Part shown: positions 34,833 through 44,017 of the stretch, one piece after another
Layout: each line of letters starts with the position of its first letter
Position numbering within the stretch: position 1 is the stretch's first letter
NCBI GenBank assembly: GCA_031963415.1
Contig: JASSUI010000001.1
Coordinates: 2,480,001-2,544,000 of the forward strand
DNA: 64,000 bases
Reading direction: 5' to 3'
From: JASSUD01 sp031963415
GTDB lineage: Bacteria; Pseudomonadota; Gammaproteobacteria; Burkholderiales; Burkholderiaceae
Translations under genes and position numbers: made by a program
The notes under the pieces: generated by a model
The model's database searches: none
What the model saw: only the letters and a program-made list of their open reading frames with translations
Told to the model about the DNA's origin: nothing

Positions 34833-37220
34833 ATGCTATCTAAAACATTTTTTTGTTTGCATTCCTTTCGTCATTTTCTACGACACTTTGCACGTGTTGC
34901 TGTGACGTTCCTCGCGGCGCCAGGCTGGTTACCGCTTGTTAGTGTCGCGCAAGTTAAATCGGCGCCCTCGCCAACCGCCCCCATTCAAGATATCAGTGAA
35001 GCGTCACCATCTTCTGCCGCAGGCTTAGCGTTTGCACCTGCACTCGAAGAGCATCCTTTGCGAACCGGTGATGAGGCAGCTAGATTCGTGCTAGGGGAGC
35101 GTATAGAAGGACAAATGGACGAGGAGGTGAACGTTATTGGGCGAGGCGAGGTACGCACAGCAACGACAGTAATAAAAGGCGATAAGCTGCGTTATGTTAC
35201 TGAAACGGATCAAGCATACGCGAGCGGGAATGTGCTATTGATGCATAACGGAAATGCCTTTAGAGGAACGCAAGCTTTTCTGAGAGTCACCGCCAATGAA
35301 GGTTATTTACTGTCACCCACTTATCATCTCAACGCCACTGGAGCAGTCGGGAGCGCTAAGCGGATTAACTTACTTGACCCTGAGCGTGTCCGTGTTGAAC
35401 ACGGTACATATACAACGTGTCAATGTAGCGCTGACCCGGCATGGTATTTTAAAGCGCGTTCATTTACGTTAGATACAGGTAACAATACGGGCGTTGCGCG
35501 TAACAGCGTGCTGTATTTTCAGGGTGTGCCCCTGTTCGCTAGTCCTTACGTCTCTTTCCCGCTTTCCAATGAACGTAAATCAGGCTTGCTGCCGCCACCT
35601 TTTGCATTTAACTCGACCACGGGCTTTAGCTTTACGCTACCTTATTACTTGAACCTTGCTCCTAACTATGATCTAACGCTTTATCCCCGTTTTATCCCGC
35701 AACGTGGCGTACAGCTAGGTGCCGAGTATCGCTATTTAACCCCAACCTACAGTGGAAATATTTTGCTTGAGGGATTAGCGCAAGACCGTATCGCCAAAAC
35801 TAACCGTTACGCCATTCATCTCCAACATAACCACTATCTGGGTGCTGGTTTAGGTGCTTACGTTAACTATCATCGTGTTTCGGATGACAATTATCCGAGA
35901 GAGATGATGAACGATAATCTTTTTTTAGGGGGGGTACAGCAGCTATTTCAACAAGAAGCTGGCGTCACTTATAGACAAGGTCCTTGGTCAGTTTTATCGC
36001 GCGTGCAACATTGGCAAACACTACTAACGCCATTGAGAGCGCCTTATGGACGTGAGCCACAGTTAAATGTTAAATATCAGCGATATGACATAGCCAATTT
36101 TGATGTGGGAGCAGAAGCCGATTATTCGTATTTCCGTATCACAACTAAAGATGCGAGGGAAGGGCAGCGGCTGATATTAAATCCGACGCTAAGCTATCCA
36201 GTGCTCGCACCTAGTTACTTTTTTGTGCCAAAGCTGCGCTACCATTTGGCAGCGTATAAGCTTGACCCGGTGCCAGACTCGGTGCAGTTCAAGCAGCGTG
36301 ATTTCACGATAAGCATTCCAACATTCAGCTTAGACAGTGGTTTAGTTTTTGAGCGAGCGATGAATGTTTTGGGTCGCCACTATATTCAAACTTTAGAGCC
36401 GCGCTTGTATTACGTTTATACACCGTATCGGCAGCAAAATTTTGTACCGTTATTTGATGCTGCTGAATCAGATTTTAGTCTGGCTGAGATTTACACTGAA
36501 AATACATTTGTTGGGAATGATCGTATCGCCGATGCAAATCGATTAACTACTGGTCTAACGAGCCGATTTATTGATACTGCATCAGGCGGCGAGGTCGCAC
36601 GCTTTGTCATTGCGCAACAATATTATTTTCGTCAGCAACGGGTAGTTTTAAACGCTGATTCTCCTATATCGCGTGCTAATCACTCAGATTGGTTAGCTGG
36701 CGCATTATTTCGATTCGGTTATGGATTTTTGTCAGAAACTGCCGTGCAATATAATCCTACTAATAAGCAGTTGATTCGCTCCAATCTGGGCCTCTCTTGG
36801 AATCCAGCAGAGCGTAAAGCTTTAAATTTAAGCTATCGCTATACGCGTCCGAATGCGACGTTGAGTAATCGTCCGATTCGACAAGTTATCGTCTCAACGC
36901 AGTGGCCGCTGACGCATCGACTATATGGGATTGGCCGTGTCAATTATGATATGGATGGGCATCGTCTGACAGACAGTTTAGTTGGCTTTCAATATAACGA
37001 AGATTGCTGGGCATTCGGGTTAGCCTTTCAGCGCTACGCCAATGGAGCTAATGTGAAAACTGATGCACCCCAATCAGGCACCCGTATTTTGGCGCAGCTT
37101 GAATTGAAGGGCGTGACTAAAGCTGGCAATGGTTTACTTGAGCAATTCCGTGCGAGTGTGCCAGGTTATACGCCAATGCCAGCGATGCAGCCGCCTTCAC
37201 GTTTTACCCATTATGATTAG
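34833..37220 (+). CDS. lptD: LPS assembly protein LptD
   Basis: Outer-membrane barrel that inserts lipopolysaccharide with LptE. 795 residues from ATG 34833; an in-frame ATG at 34779 lies inside a palindromic repeat and is rejected. Signal-like N-terminus, OstA domain (GRGEVRTATTVIKGDKL), then the beta-barrel (many aromatic-rich strands; TRPNATLSNRPIRQ, VGFQYNEDCWAFGL near the end). Cys residues in TTCQCSADP and NEDCWAF can form the long-range disulfide of LptD. First gene of lptD-surA-pdxA-rsmA. Confidence 0.93.
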   Translation: MLSKTFFCLHSFRHFLRHFARVAVTFLAAPGWLPLVSVAQVKSAPSPTAPIQDISEASPSSAAGLAFAPALEEHPLRTGDEAARFVLGERIEGQMDEEVNVIGRGEVRTATTVIKGDKLRYVTETDQAYASGNVLLMHNGNAFRGTQAFLRVTANEGYLLSPTYHLNATGAVGSAKRINLLDPERVRVEHGTYTTCQCSADPAWYFKARSFTLDTGNNTGVARNSVLYFQGVPLFASPYVSFPLSNERKSGLLPPPFAFNSTTGFSFTLPYYLNLAPNYDLTLYPRFIPQRGVQLGAEYRYLTPTYSGNILLEGLAQDRIAKTNRYAIHLQHNHYLGAGLGAYVNYHRVSDDNYPREMMNDNLFLGGVQQLFQQEAGVTYRQGPWSVLSRVQHWQTLLTPLRAPYGREPQLNVKYQRYDIANFDVGAEADYSYFRITTKDAREGQRLILNPTLSYPVLAPSYFFVPKLRYHLAAYKLDPVPDSVQFKQRDFTISIPTFSLDSGLVFERAMNVLGRHYIQTLEPRLYYVYTPYRQQNFVPLFDAAESDFSLAEIYTENTFVGNDRIADANRLTTGLTSRFIDTASGGEVARFVIAQQYYFRQQRVVLNADSPISRANHSDWLAGALFRFGYGFLSETAVQYNPTNKQLIRSNLGLSWNPAERKALNLSYRYTRPNATLSNRPIRQVIVSTQWPLTHRLYGIGRVNYDMDGHRLTDSLVGFQYNEDCWAFGLAFQRYANGANVKTDAPQSGTRILAQLELKGVTKAGNGLLEQFRASVPGYTPMPAMQPPSRFTHYD

Positions 37221-37234
37221 ACTAACGACTAGTC

Positions 37235-37348
37235 AGTGCTGAATAAATTGGGTCAGAAATATCTTCGCTACAATTCATGAGTATCTAATGTGAAAAAGGG
37301 AGGCCTCATTGGGTTATCCTGTTGCTTTCGGTTTATTCAGCGTTTCCT
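37235..37348. repeat. Palindromic element, type D (copy 2)
   Basis: Ends GTGCTGAATAAATTG and GTTTATTCAGCG, sharing GCTGAATAAA with the 34351 element. Fills the lptD-surA gap. Confidence 0.5.
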
Positions 37349-37369
37349 AATCTTCAACCCGCCTAAAAA

Positions 37370-38410
37370 ATGAAAACTTTTCCCCGTATTTTGCTAAGCG
37401 GCATAGCTACTTTTATTTTTTGTGCCGCATTCTCACTTGCGAATAATCCTGCGCATGCGCAGGCTTTAACACGTGGGGCGAGCCAAGAGGTGGATCGTGT
37501 CGTGGCGATTGTGAACCAAGACGTCATTACTCGACGTGATTTAGATGAGCGCACGCAATTGATTATGCGTAAATTACAGCAGCAAAAAATGTCTGTTCCT
37601 CCCCAAGCGGAATTACAACGTCAGGTGCTCGAACAAATGGCGCTGGAGCGTATTCAGCTACAAAAAGCACAAGAAGAGGGCATTAATATGGATGACGCTG
37701 CTGTACAGCGTACGATTGAACGCTTAGCGAATGCCAATCATTTAACGGTTGAAGCGTATCGTCAGCGTGTTGTGGCGCAAGGCATTTCTTGGAACCTATT
37801 TAAGCATGACGTCAAAAGCGAATTGATGATCAGTCAGCTGCGTCAAAAAGAAATTGATAGCAAAATTACCGTCTCTGATACTGAAGTGGCCAATTATTTA
37901 GCGCGCCAGCAAAGTGCGCCCGATCATTCATCAGCTGATGCATCAATGCAAGCTGCAGACGCTAAACACATACAAACACAAGTACGCCACATCTTAATTC
38001 GGATTGGCAAAGGTGTTTCAGAACAAAAAGCACGGCAGCAGCTTCTTGCGATTAAGCAAAAAATTAAAGAGGGGGATGATTTCGCTGCTTTCGCCCGAAC
38101 TTATTCGCAAGATGGCTCTGCCAGCCAAGGCGGTGACTTAGGGTGGGTAAGCGCAGGTGAAACTGTGCCTGAATTTGAGCGAGCATTTACGCGACTTAAA
38201 GAAGGTGAAGTGAGCGAGCCAACACGAACTGAGTATGGTTATCACTTAATTCAAGTACTAGGACGGCGCAACGCTGAGTCAAATAACAAGCGTGAAGCTG
38301 CTCGTCAAGCGCTGGGTGCACGTAAGGCTGAGCAAGCCTATGCGAACTGGCTTAGCACATTGCGTGATAGCGCGACAATTCAATATAAGCTAGATGATGA
38401 CAAGCTATAA
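37370..38410 (+). CDS. surA: Chaperone SurA lacking one parvulin domain
   Basis: Periplasmic chaperone and peptidyl-prolyl isomerase for outer-membrane proteins. Signal peptide (1-30, ending PAHAQA), SurA N-domain (about 40-165) and a single parvulin domain (about 205-300: RHILIRIGKGVSEQKARQQL, SQDGSASQGGDLGWV, EYGYHLIQVLGRR), then a C-terminal helix. Standard SurA is 428-450 residues with two parvulin domains. The one left resembles the second, active (P2) domain; P1 is missing. In E. coli P1 is dispensable, so the protein may still work. Confidence 0.9.
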   Translation: MKTFPRILLSGIATFIFCAAFSLANNPAHAQALTRGASQEVDRVVAIVNQDVITRRDLDERTQLIMRKLQQQKMSVPPQAELQRQVLEQMALERIQLQKAQEEGINMDDAAVQRTIERLANANHLTVEAYRQRVVAQGISWNLFKHDVKSELMISQLRQKEIDSKITVSDTEVANYLARQQSAPDHSSADASMQAADAKHIQTQVRHILIRIGKGVSEQKARQQLLAIKQKIKEGDDFAAFARTYSQDGSASQGGDLGWVSAGETVPEFERAFTRLKEGEVSEPTRTEYGYHLIQVLGRRNAESNNKREAARQALGARKAEQAYANWLSTLRDSATIQYKLDDDKL

Positions 38411-38428
38411 ATATTGACTGAGCCTGGC

Positions 38429-39439
38429 ATGAAGCAAGCACTAAAAATTGCGATCACCACGGGTGAGCCAGCCGGAGTTGGGCCAGAGCTCACTGTTCAG
38501 GCATTGGCACAGGGTTTATTAAATCAGCGCAATGCTTGGTCGGATATTTATTTCACTGTGTTGGGTGATCAGTCATTACTTAGTGAGCGAGCAGTTGCAG
38601 TTGGTGTGGAATGGGCACAGCTGATTGCGACTAAGCAGATCGCATTACAACATCATGCACTCGCGGCCCCAAGCGACGCCGGGCAATTAAATCCAGCCAA
38701 TGGGCGTTATGTGTTGGCACTGCTTGATGCCGCAATTGATGGTGCACTTGCAGATAAGTTTGATGCCATCGTTACGGCGCCTGTACAAAAAAGTGTCATT
38801 AATCAAGCTGCTTTACCTAATGATCCACCTTTTACCGGTCACACTGAATATCTTGCTCAGCGAACCGGTGCTGCGCGCGTAGTAATGATGCTTGCCGGGC
38901 CAGATAAATTGAGCCAGCGTGTGTTGCGCGTGGCGCTCGCCACCACTCATATACCTTTGCAAGAGGTCACATCAGCGCTGACGATAAAGGGATTAGTCGA
39001 TACATTGCGCGTCCTTGACCAAGATCTGCGTAGTCGTTTCAACATCATTACACCTCGTATTCTGGTCGCTGGACTGAATCCGCATGCAGGCGAAAATGGG
39101 TATTTAGGCCGCACTGAAATCGACATCATCATTCCTGCGATTCATCAAGCTTGCCAGTTAGGCGTTGATGCATGCGGGCCCTATCCAGCGGATACTTTGT
39201 TTCAACCGCATTATCTTGACGGTGCTGACTGTGTGTTAGCGATGTATCACGACCAAGGTTTACCGGTATTGAAGTACGCGACCTTTGGCCGCGCGTGCAA
39301 TATCACACTTGGCTTACCTATCGTACGCACCTCAGTCGATCATGGCACAGCGTTGACGCTAGCAGGTACGGGTCAGGCTGACCCTGGTAGCTTGCTTGAA
39401 GCAATTAACGTAGCGATAACATTAGCACGTCACCAATAA
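38429..39439 (+). CDS. pdxA: 4-hydroxythreonine-4-phosphate dehydrogenase
   Basis: Vitamin B6 biosynthesis: oxidises 4-phosphohydroxy-threonine. 336 residues from ATG 38429 (an in-frame TTG 15 bases earlier is less likely). TTGEPAGVGPEL at the start; metal-binding His in FTGHTEYLAQRTGA, in GLNPHAGENG and in MYHDQGLPVLKY. Complete. Follows surA by 18 bases. Confidence 0.95.
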   Translation: MKQALKIAITTGEPAGVGPELTVQALAQGLLNQRNAWSDIYFTVLGDQSLLSERAVAVGVEWAQLIATKQIALQHHALAAPSDAGQLNPANGRYVLALLDAAIDGALADKFDAIVTAPVQKSVINQAALPNDPPFTGHTEYLAQRTGAARVVMMLAGPDKLSQRVLRVALATTHIPLQEVTSALTIKGLVDTLRVLDQDLRSRFNIITPRILVAGLNPHAGENGYLGRTEIDIIIPAIHQACQLGVDACGPYPADTLFQPHYLDGADCVLAMYHDQGLPVLKYATFGRACNITLGLPIVRTSVDHGTALTLAGTGQADPGSLLEAINVAITLARHQ

Positions 39440-39593
39440 ATCAGGCGATAAATAACAGTTTGTGCAAGTATTCGTTGCTTGCGATTTATTTTGTGTTTCT
39501 TAACCGATTGGTCGATTGTTTGTTTTAATAATTTTTCCTTAGCATGGATATTAATTTTATTTAAGCTTGAATAATTCAGCTGAAGGTAATTCC

Positions 39594-39839
39594 ATGCTTA
39601 AGGTTTTTAAAATCTGGTGGCAACGTGCCATGTTTGCTGTGATAAATAGAACACTGCAGCAGAATGAAGCCTTGGGCCGCTTTCTACATACCTTATCTGC
39701 GTCATCATTTATTGGCGCGGAAACTATTATTTTTTCAGACGATGGTGATGCTCATTATGTTGGATTGCGAGCTTACATTTTTTTTGTGGTGGGTGTGATA
39801 CTCTTTGTCGAAGGTATGGATTTAAATAAAGGAAAATGA
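39594..39839 (+). CDS. Small membrane protein
   Basis: 81 residues, start at ATG 39594. Amphipathic N-terminal part and one transmembrane segment near the C-terminus (AYIFFVVGVILFVEGMDL). Not recognised. It lies between pdxA and rsmA, where related genomes have no gene, with another small membrane gene one base after it. It may be lineage-specific. Confidence 0.55.
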   Translation: MLKVFKIWWQRAMFAVINRTLQQNEALGRFLHTLSASSFIGAETIIFSDDGDAHYVGLRAYIFFVVGVILFVEGMDLNKGK

Positions 39840-39840
39840 A

Positions 39841-39969
39841 ATGGATATAATATTTTTCTTACTGATGGCGCTTCCTATTATGGCATATGGTTTTTTAGCC
39901 TGCGTTGTTGAGGAAAAAAAACGAAAAAACAAAGAAAAACTAGAACAGGAAAAAAGTAGTGCGCAGTAG
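39841..39969 (+). CDS. 42-residue membrane micro-protein
   Basis: Short frame MDIIFFLLMALPIMAYGFLA then a charged Lys/Glu tail (EEKKRKNKEKLEQEKSS), a typical one-helix membrane micro-protein. It starts one base after the stop of the previous gene and overlaps the GTG start of rsmA by 11 bases, so the three genes may be translated together. No homologue recognised. Confidence 0.5.
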   Translation: MDIIFFLLMALPIMAYGFLACVVEEKKRKNKEKLEQEKSSAQ

Positions 39970-40780
39970 TCATACCCATCACCAAGGCCATTTCGCGCGC
40001 AAGCGTTTTGGGCAGCATTTTTTAACTGATCATAGCGTTATTGATGCGATCATTTCAGCCATTGCGCCACAACCTCAGGATTGTTTAGTAGAAATCGGTC
40101 CTGGTCTTGGTGCACTCACTGAACCACTTATCAGTCAGCTCGATAAACTGCATGCAGTAGAGCTAGACCGCGATCTAGCTGCACGCTTGCAACAGCGTTT
40201 TGGCGAACGATTAATGCTGCATAGCGCTGACGCGCTAGCTTTTGATTTCGGCAAACTTGTTGAGCCAGCTGTACCTGTTAGCGACAATCAGCAAAGCGCA
40301 AAAATACGGGTGGTGGGTAACTTACCGTATAACATTTCCAGCCCGCTCCTCTTTCACCTAATCAACTACGCGCCGGCCGTTCTCGATCAGCATTTCATGC
40401 TGCAAAAAGAAGTCGTCGATAGAATGATTGCAACACCTGGCAGCAAAGCTTACGGGCGGCTTTCAGTGATGTTGCAATATCATTATGCGATTGACAAACT
40501 TTTAGATGTGCCACCTGAGTCGTTTACGCCTCCTCCAAAAGTTGAATCATCTGTCGTTCGCATGTTTCCGTACCCCATCCAAAGTTTGCCCCCTGTCAAT
40601 CTCACTCATTTTAGTGCACTCGTTAGCGCTGCCTTTTCGCAGCGCCGCAAAATGCTGCGCAATACGCTAGCTGATTACCAAAGCCGTATTGATTTTGCAG
40701 CGCTCAACTTTGACCTTACTCGTCGCGCTGAAGAAGTGTCTGTGGATGAGTATGTGCGTTTAGCACAGCATTTGGGGTGA
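39959..40780 (+). CDS. rsmA: 16S rRNA dimethyladenosine transferase
   Basis: Dimethylates A1518/A1519 in 16S rRNA (KsgA). 273 residues, GTG start. ARKRFGQHFLTDHSVIDAI at the N-terminus, SAM motif EIGPGLGALTEPL, catalytic VVGNLPYNISSPLLF, and SQRRKMLRNTL in the C-domain. Last gene of the lptD cluster. Complete. Confidence 0.96.
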   Translation: MRSSHTHHQGHFARKRFGQHFLTDHSVIDAIISAIAPQPQDCLVEIGPGLGALTEPLISQLDKLHAVELDRDLAARLQQRFGERLMLHSADALAFDFGKLVEPAVPVSDNQQSAKIRVVGNLPYNISSPLLFHLINYAPAVLDQHFMLQKEVVDRMIATPGSKAYGRLSVMLQYHYAIDKLLDVPPESFTPPPKVESSVVRMFPYPIQSLPPVNLTHFSALVSAAFSQRRKMLRNTLADYQSRIDFAALNFDLTRRAEEVSVDEYVRLAQHLG

Positions 40781-40852
40781 GATCCGCGTAGGCTTAAATA
40801 TTTTCCGCTATGGTAGGATTTTGCGTATAAGGTCAGTAGTGTCCGTAATCTC

Positions 40853-41995
40853 TCAGAGAAACCCAGTGTATAAAAGGCCCTTGGCTTCATCTATTTCATT
40901 TAGCCTTTCGTCTTTCCTAGTCTTACTCAGAGAAGATTTTTCTATTTTCGTTTTAATTGATTTATAAGCATCGTCTATTTCCCTAAAATTTTCTGTTATA
41001 GGGATTCCTAAAAGATCATAAGCTTGTCTGAATTTAGGATTTTCTCTCGCAATACAAATCAGATCACTTTTAAATTTTATTTTCTCTTCTTCTGAAGGAG
41101 AGGTTTTTTCATAGAATTTAGCTATTAAAGCTGCTTGTTCAGATGTAACTATAAGCTCTGGTTTTCGTGGCTCTTTTGTTTCAAAAAATGTTCGTCCCTT
41201 CTCTAATGCTTGTCCAAAAAAGAATGAAGTGCCTGACTTTCTATGCGTGATTGGCCGGATGATACTGATACTTCCATCGATTTTTCTACGCTTTGCTGGT
41301 TTGTCACTTTCTGATGCTTCAAATGCTTTTATATATTTACGTTTTTCAGATGCGGAAGAACTTTTAACTACGTTCAACAAAAGCCGATCATCTGCAACGG
41401 GCACTTCCTCTGCAAAGGGCACTTCCTCAGTAAGATTTCTTCGTGAATTATTTATAGTTTCCTGTGCTAAGGTAATTTTCTGCCGATGAAGATTGATCAT
41501 GTTTGCCACTTTTTTTTGTGCGGCAGAAAAGGTGGTTGCCTCCTCTATCGTGTCAGCCGAACCGTCACCGTATATCTGTAGTATCTGAATATCGGATTCA
41601 TTGTCAGGCAGTAAAGAAGTTTGTGAATTATTCCGACTACAAAAAAAATCAAAATTTAAAGCATTCGTTGATGCAGAAGAAATTTGGTTAAACTTACTTC
41701 TGCTTCGTTTAGCCTGTTTTTCTGTTTGACCTCTATTAAATAACTGCAGTGAAAGAACATTTTTAGGGGTTGCATTCTGGCTTGAGCTCTTCCCGAACCT
41801 AGACGTAAATTTTTGTAATATAGTTTTTTGCGTACGAGAAGGGGGCGCTGGAAACTTAGAAAGAACGCCACTGACTTTATCACTTAGACGCTGAGATTTT
41901 GTTTCGCTGCTATTCGAATGAGTTGATACTAGAGAAACGTGTGAAGAGTTCGCGCTACTCGAAATTGAGCTCGTCCGATTGGATACCTCATGCAT
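40853..41995 (-). CDS. Effector-like protein with NLS motif and degenerate J-domain
   Basis: No homologue recognised. 380 residues. Ser/Thr/Asn-rich N-terminus (1-120) of the kind found before secreted effectors, an EEVPFAEEVPVA tandem repeat (about 190-201), PAKRRKID at 233-240 (near the c-Myc-type nuclear-localisation signal PAAKRVKLD), and a C-terminal segment (322-378) built like a J-domain: YDLLGI, then a helix EIDDAYKSIKTKI and a last helix NEIDEAKGLLY. The HPD that activates Hsp70 is absent between the helices. A secreted protein acting in a host nucleus is inference. Confidence 0.55.
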   Translation of the reverse strand: MHEVSNRTSSISSSANSSHVSLVSTHSNSSETKSQRLSDKVSGVLSKFPAPPSRTQKTILQKFTSRFGKSSSQNATPKNVLSLQLFNRGQTEKQAKRSRSKFNQISSASTNALNFDFFCSRNNSQTSLLPDNESDIQILQIYGDGSADTIEEATTFSAAQKKVANMINLHRQKITLAQETINNSRRNLTEEVPFAEEVPVADDRLLLNVVKSSSASEKRKYIKAFEASESDKPAKRRKIDGSISIIRPITHRKSGTSFFFGQALEKGRTFFETKEPRKPELIVTSEQAALIAKFYEKTSPSEEEKIKFKSDLICIARENPKFRQAYDLLGIPITENFREIDDAYKSIKTKIEKSSLSKTRKDERLNEIDEAKGLLYTGFL

Positions 41996-41999
41996 TCCT

Positions 42000-42389
42000 G
42001 CCTCCAGTAAGAAATATCTAAATATAAGATTCAGAACTTCGTTTTACTCCTTAAATGCATTTTTTTTCGATAACGAACGAAATTTGTTTTACAGAAGCGA
42101 ATAAATCTCTCAATCTTATCAGCCGGATATCGAGTAATAGATTAAACAATAAGCGAGTCGTTTTTTAGAGTTATCTTTTTGTACTACCTAACTGTTTTTT
42201 GCTTATCAGTGCCAAGCGTGCATGTTATTGCTGCGCCTGATTTGATTGAGGCGCTGGAATTGCTATCTGATTACAGAGAAGGCGAGTCGAACTTTCGACA
42301 GTTAGCTCGCTCAGTGCGTGAGCGTATCGCGTGTTGGGATGGCCCTAAATGTGGCCTTGCACAAATCATAAACAAGAGGCTGTTACCCA
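42000..42389. other. Gap between the effector-like gene and plsC
   Basis: No credible gene. A plus-strand frame from TTG 42179 (PDLIEALELLSDYREGE onwards) looks somewhat protein-like but has neither start nor match; it could be a fragment of a lost gene. Confidence 0.4.
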
Positions 42390-43148
42390 TCAAATTGAAT
42401 TGGCAGCACTGTGCACATAAGCCGCCGGGTCGATGCGTCGCATTTCGGTCTCGATCCATTCTTCAACGCGGGCATTAGCTTGCGCAGTACTTAAACCAGT
42501 CGTATCAATCGGCGGACCGATTGAAATAGTGACAAGATTTGGGTACTTAAGAAATGAGTTGCGTGGCCAAGCGTGACCCGCGTTATGAGCAATCGGGATG
42601 ATGGGTACACCCGCATCTATCGCAAAACGCGCGCCGCCAGTTTTGTAAGTGCCTTGGGTGCCTGGTGGCACACGCGTGCCTTCTGGGAAGAGAATGACCC
42701 AAGCGCCTTCAGCCAGCCGTGCTCGACCTTGTTGTAAAAGGGAATTGACTGCACGGTGAGTTTTTTTGCGATCAATATGCACCATTTTTACCAAGCTCAA
42801 GACCCAGCCAAAAAATGGAATAAACAGTACTTCACGTTTTAAGACAAAGCACAATCTGCGCGGCATGAGTGCGGGCAACGCGAGCGTTTCCCAGGCTGAT
42901 TGGTGCTTAACTAGGATGACGGCTGGGCCACTGGGTAAATTGTCAAAGCCTTGGACTTGGTAGCGTACACCATTGATAACGCGCAACATCCATATTGTGA
43001 TGCGGCACCATGCTGCGATTGCTTGATAGCGACGTTGTACGGATAGAAATGGGAAGCTAAGTAAACATACGGTTCCATACGGAATCGTGAAAACGACTAA
43101 ATAAATTGTAAAAATTAACGAGCAGATAAATAAATTAAGACGATACAT
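42390..43148 (-). CDS. plsC: 1-acyl-sn-glycerol-3-phosphate acyltransferase (PlsC-like)
   Basis: Adds the second acyl chain in phospholipid synthesis. 252 residues from ATG 43148; an upstream ATG at 43190 is possible. Transmembrane start (LFICSLIFTIYLVVFTI), acyltransferase motif KHQSAWET, the FPEGTRVPPG motif and PIIPIAHNAGHAWPR. Standard length. It follows gmhB as in Burkholderia. Confidence 0.92.
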   Translation of the reverse strand: MYRLNLFICSLIFTIYLVVFTIPYGTVCLLSFPFLSVQRRYQAIAAWCRITIWMLRVINGVRYQVQGFDNLPSGPAVILVKHQSAWETLALPALMPRRLCFVLKREVLFIPFFGWVLSLVKMVHIDRKKTHRAVNSLLQQGRARLAEGAWVILFPEGTRVPPGTQGTYKTGGARFAIDAGVPIIPIAHNAGHAWPRNSFLKYPNLVTISIGPPIDTTGLSTAQANARVEEWIETEMRRIDPAAYVHSAANSI

Positions 43149-43309
43149 AAGAATTTTTTTTGAGAACTGCACAAGATAGGGTATTACCATCAACTAGAAA
43201 ACATTCAATACATCATGTAGAGCTCATTCTGATAAGGCGGCAATAAAAAAGCATGATTTATTTAAAGCCATTGATGATCAAGATGAGAGGCAGCTGTCAA
43301 ACGATGGTT

Positions 43310-43873
43310 TTAATGTTTAACGCATGGCTTAGCAAGCAAAGCGAGCGCGAAGGCAGCTAAATCTTGATGCACTTGAACATCAGCAGGTAGAGCATTAGCT
43401 GCAAGGGTAGTTTGCCCTTTGCCTGTTAGCACTAAATGCGCAGGAAAACCCAATGCGGTAGCTGCTTCTAAATCTCGTTGCGCATCTCCAACTACGGGTG
43501 TTAAACGTGGTTCGATATTAAAACGTTCAGCAATTGATTGCAGCATGCCTGGTTTAGGCTTGCGGCAACTGCAATTATCTTCGGGTGTATGCGGGCAGAA
43601 AAATATCGCTTCAATACGCGCGCCCGCCGCTGCTGCAGCGCGGTGCATTTTGGCATGAATCGCATTGAGGGTAGACATCTTAAACAAAGCGCGGCCAATG
43701 CCAGATTGATTCGACGCAATCACTACGCGATAACCTGCCTGATTCAATTTGGCAATCGCTTCTAAGCTACCAGGAATGGGAATCCATTCTTCGGGTGATT
43801 TAATAAATTCGTCAGAATCAAAATTGATCACGCCATCTCGATCTAAGATAACCAGTTTTTTGGTGGTGCTCAT
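43310..43873 (-). CDS. gmhB: D-glycero-beta-D-manno-heptose-1,7-bisphosphate 7-phosphatase
   Basis: HAD phosphatase for the ADP-heptose of LPS inner core. 187 residues. HAD motif VILDRDGVINFDSDEF, zinc-binding CPHTPEDNCSCRKPKPGM, and VVGDAQRDLEAA (motif III/IV). Complete. glyS, which often precedes it, is not in the window. Confidence 0.93.
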   Translation of the reverse strand: MSTTKKLVILDRDGVINFDSDEFIKSPEEWIPIPGSLEAIAKLNQAGYRVVIASNQSGIGRALFKMSTLNAIHAKMHRAAAAAGARIEAIFFCPHTPEDNCSCRKPKPGMLQSIAERFNIEPRLTPVVGDAQRDLEAATALGFPAHLVLTGKGQTTLAANALPADVQVHQDLAAFALALLAKPCVKH

Positions 43874-44017
43874 GACTTTTTTAGAAACTGATAAAAATTC
43901 GTATTAATTCTATGTTGCTAAACAGAATTCTATTTGGCTTAAGGGCGCTGAATTTTCTAGATAAAGCGCAATCATTAATAAGGGCTAAGTTTAGTGTGAG
44001 GCGATGCGGTACACAAG

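Noticed and set aside
37370..38410. SurA taken for a simple parvulin such as PpiD
   Set aside because: Signal peptide, SurA N-domain and the lptD-surA-pdxA context favour SurA.
42179..42478. Plus-strand frame from TTG 42179
   Set aside because: No ribosome site, no recognised domain, and its end overlaps plsC on the other strand.
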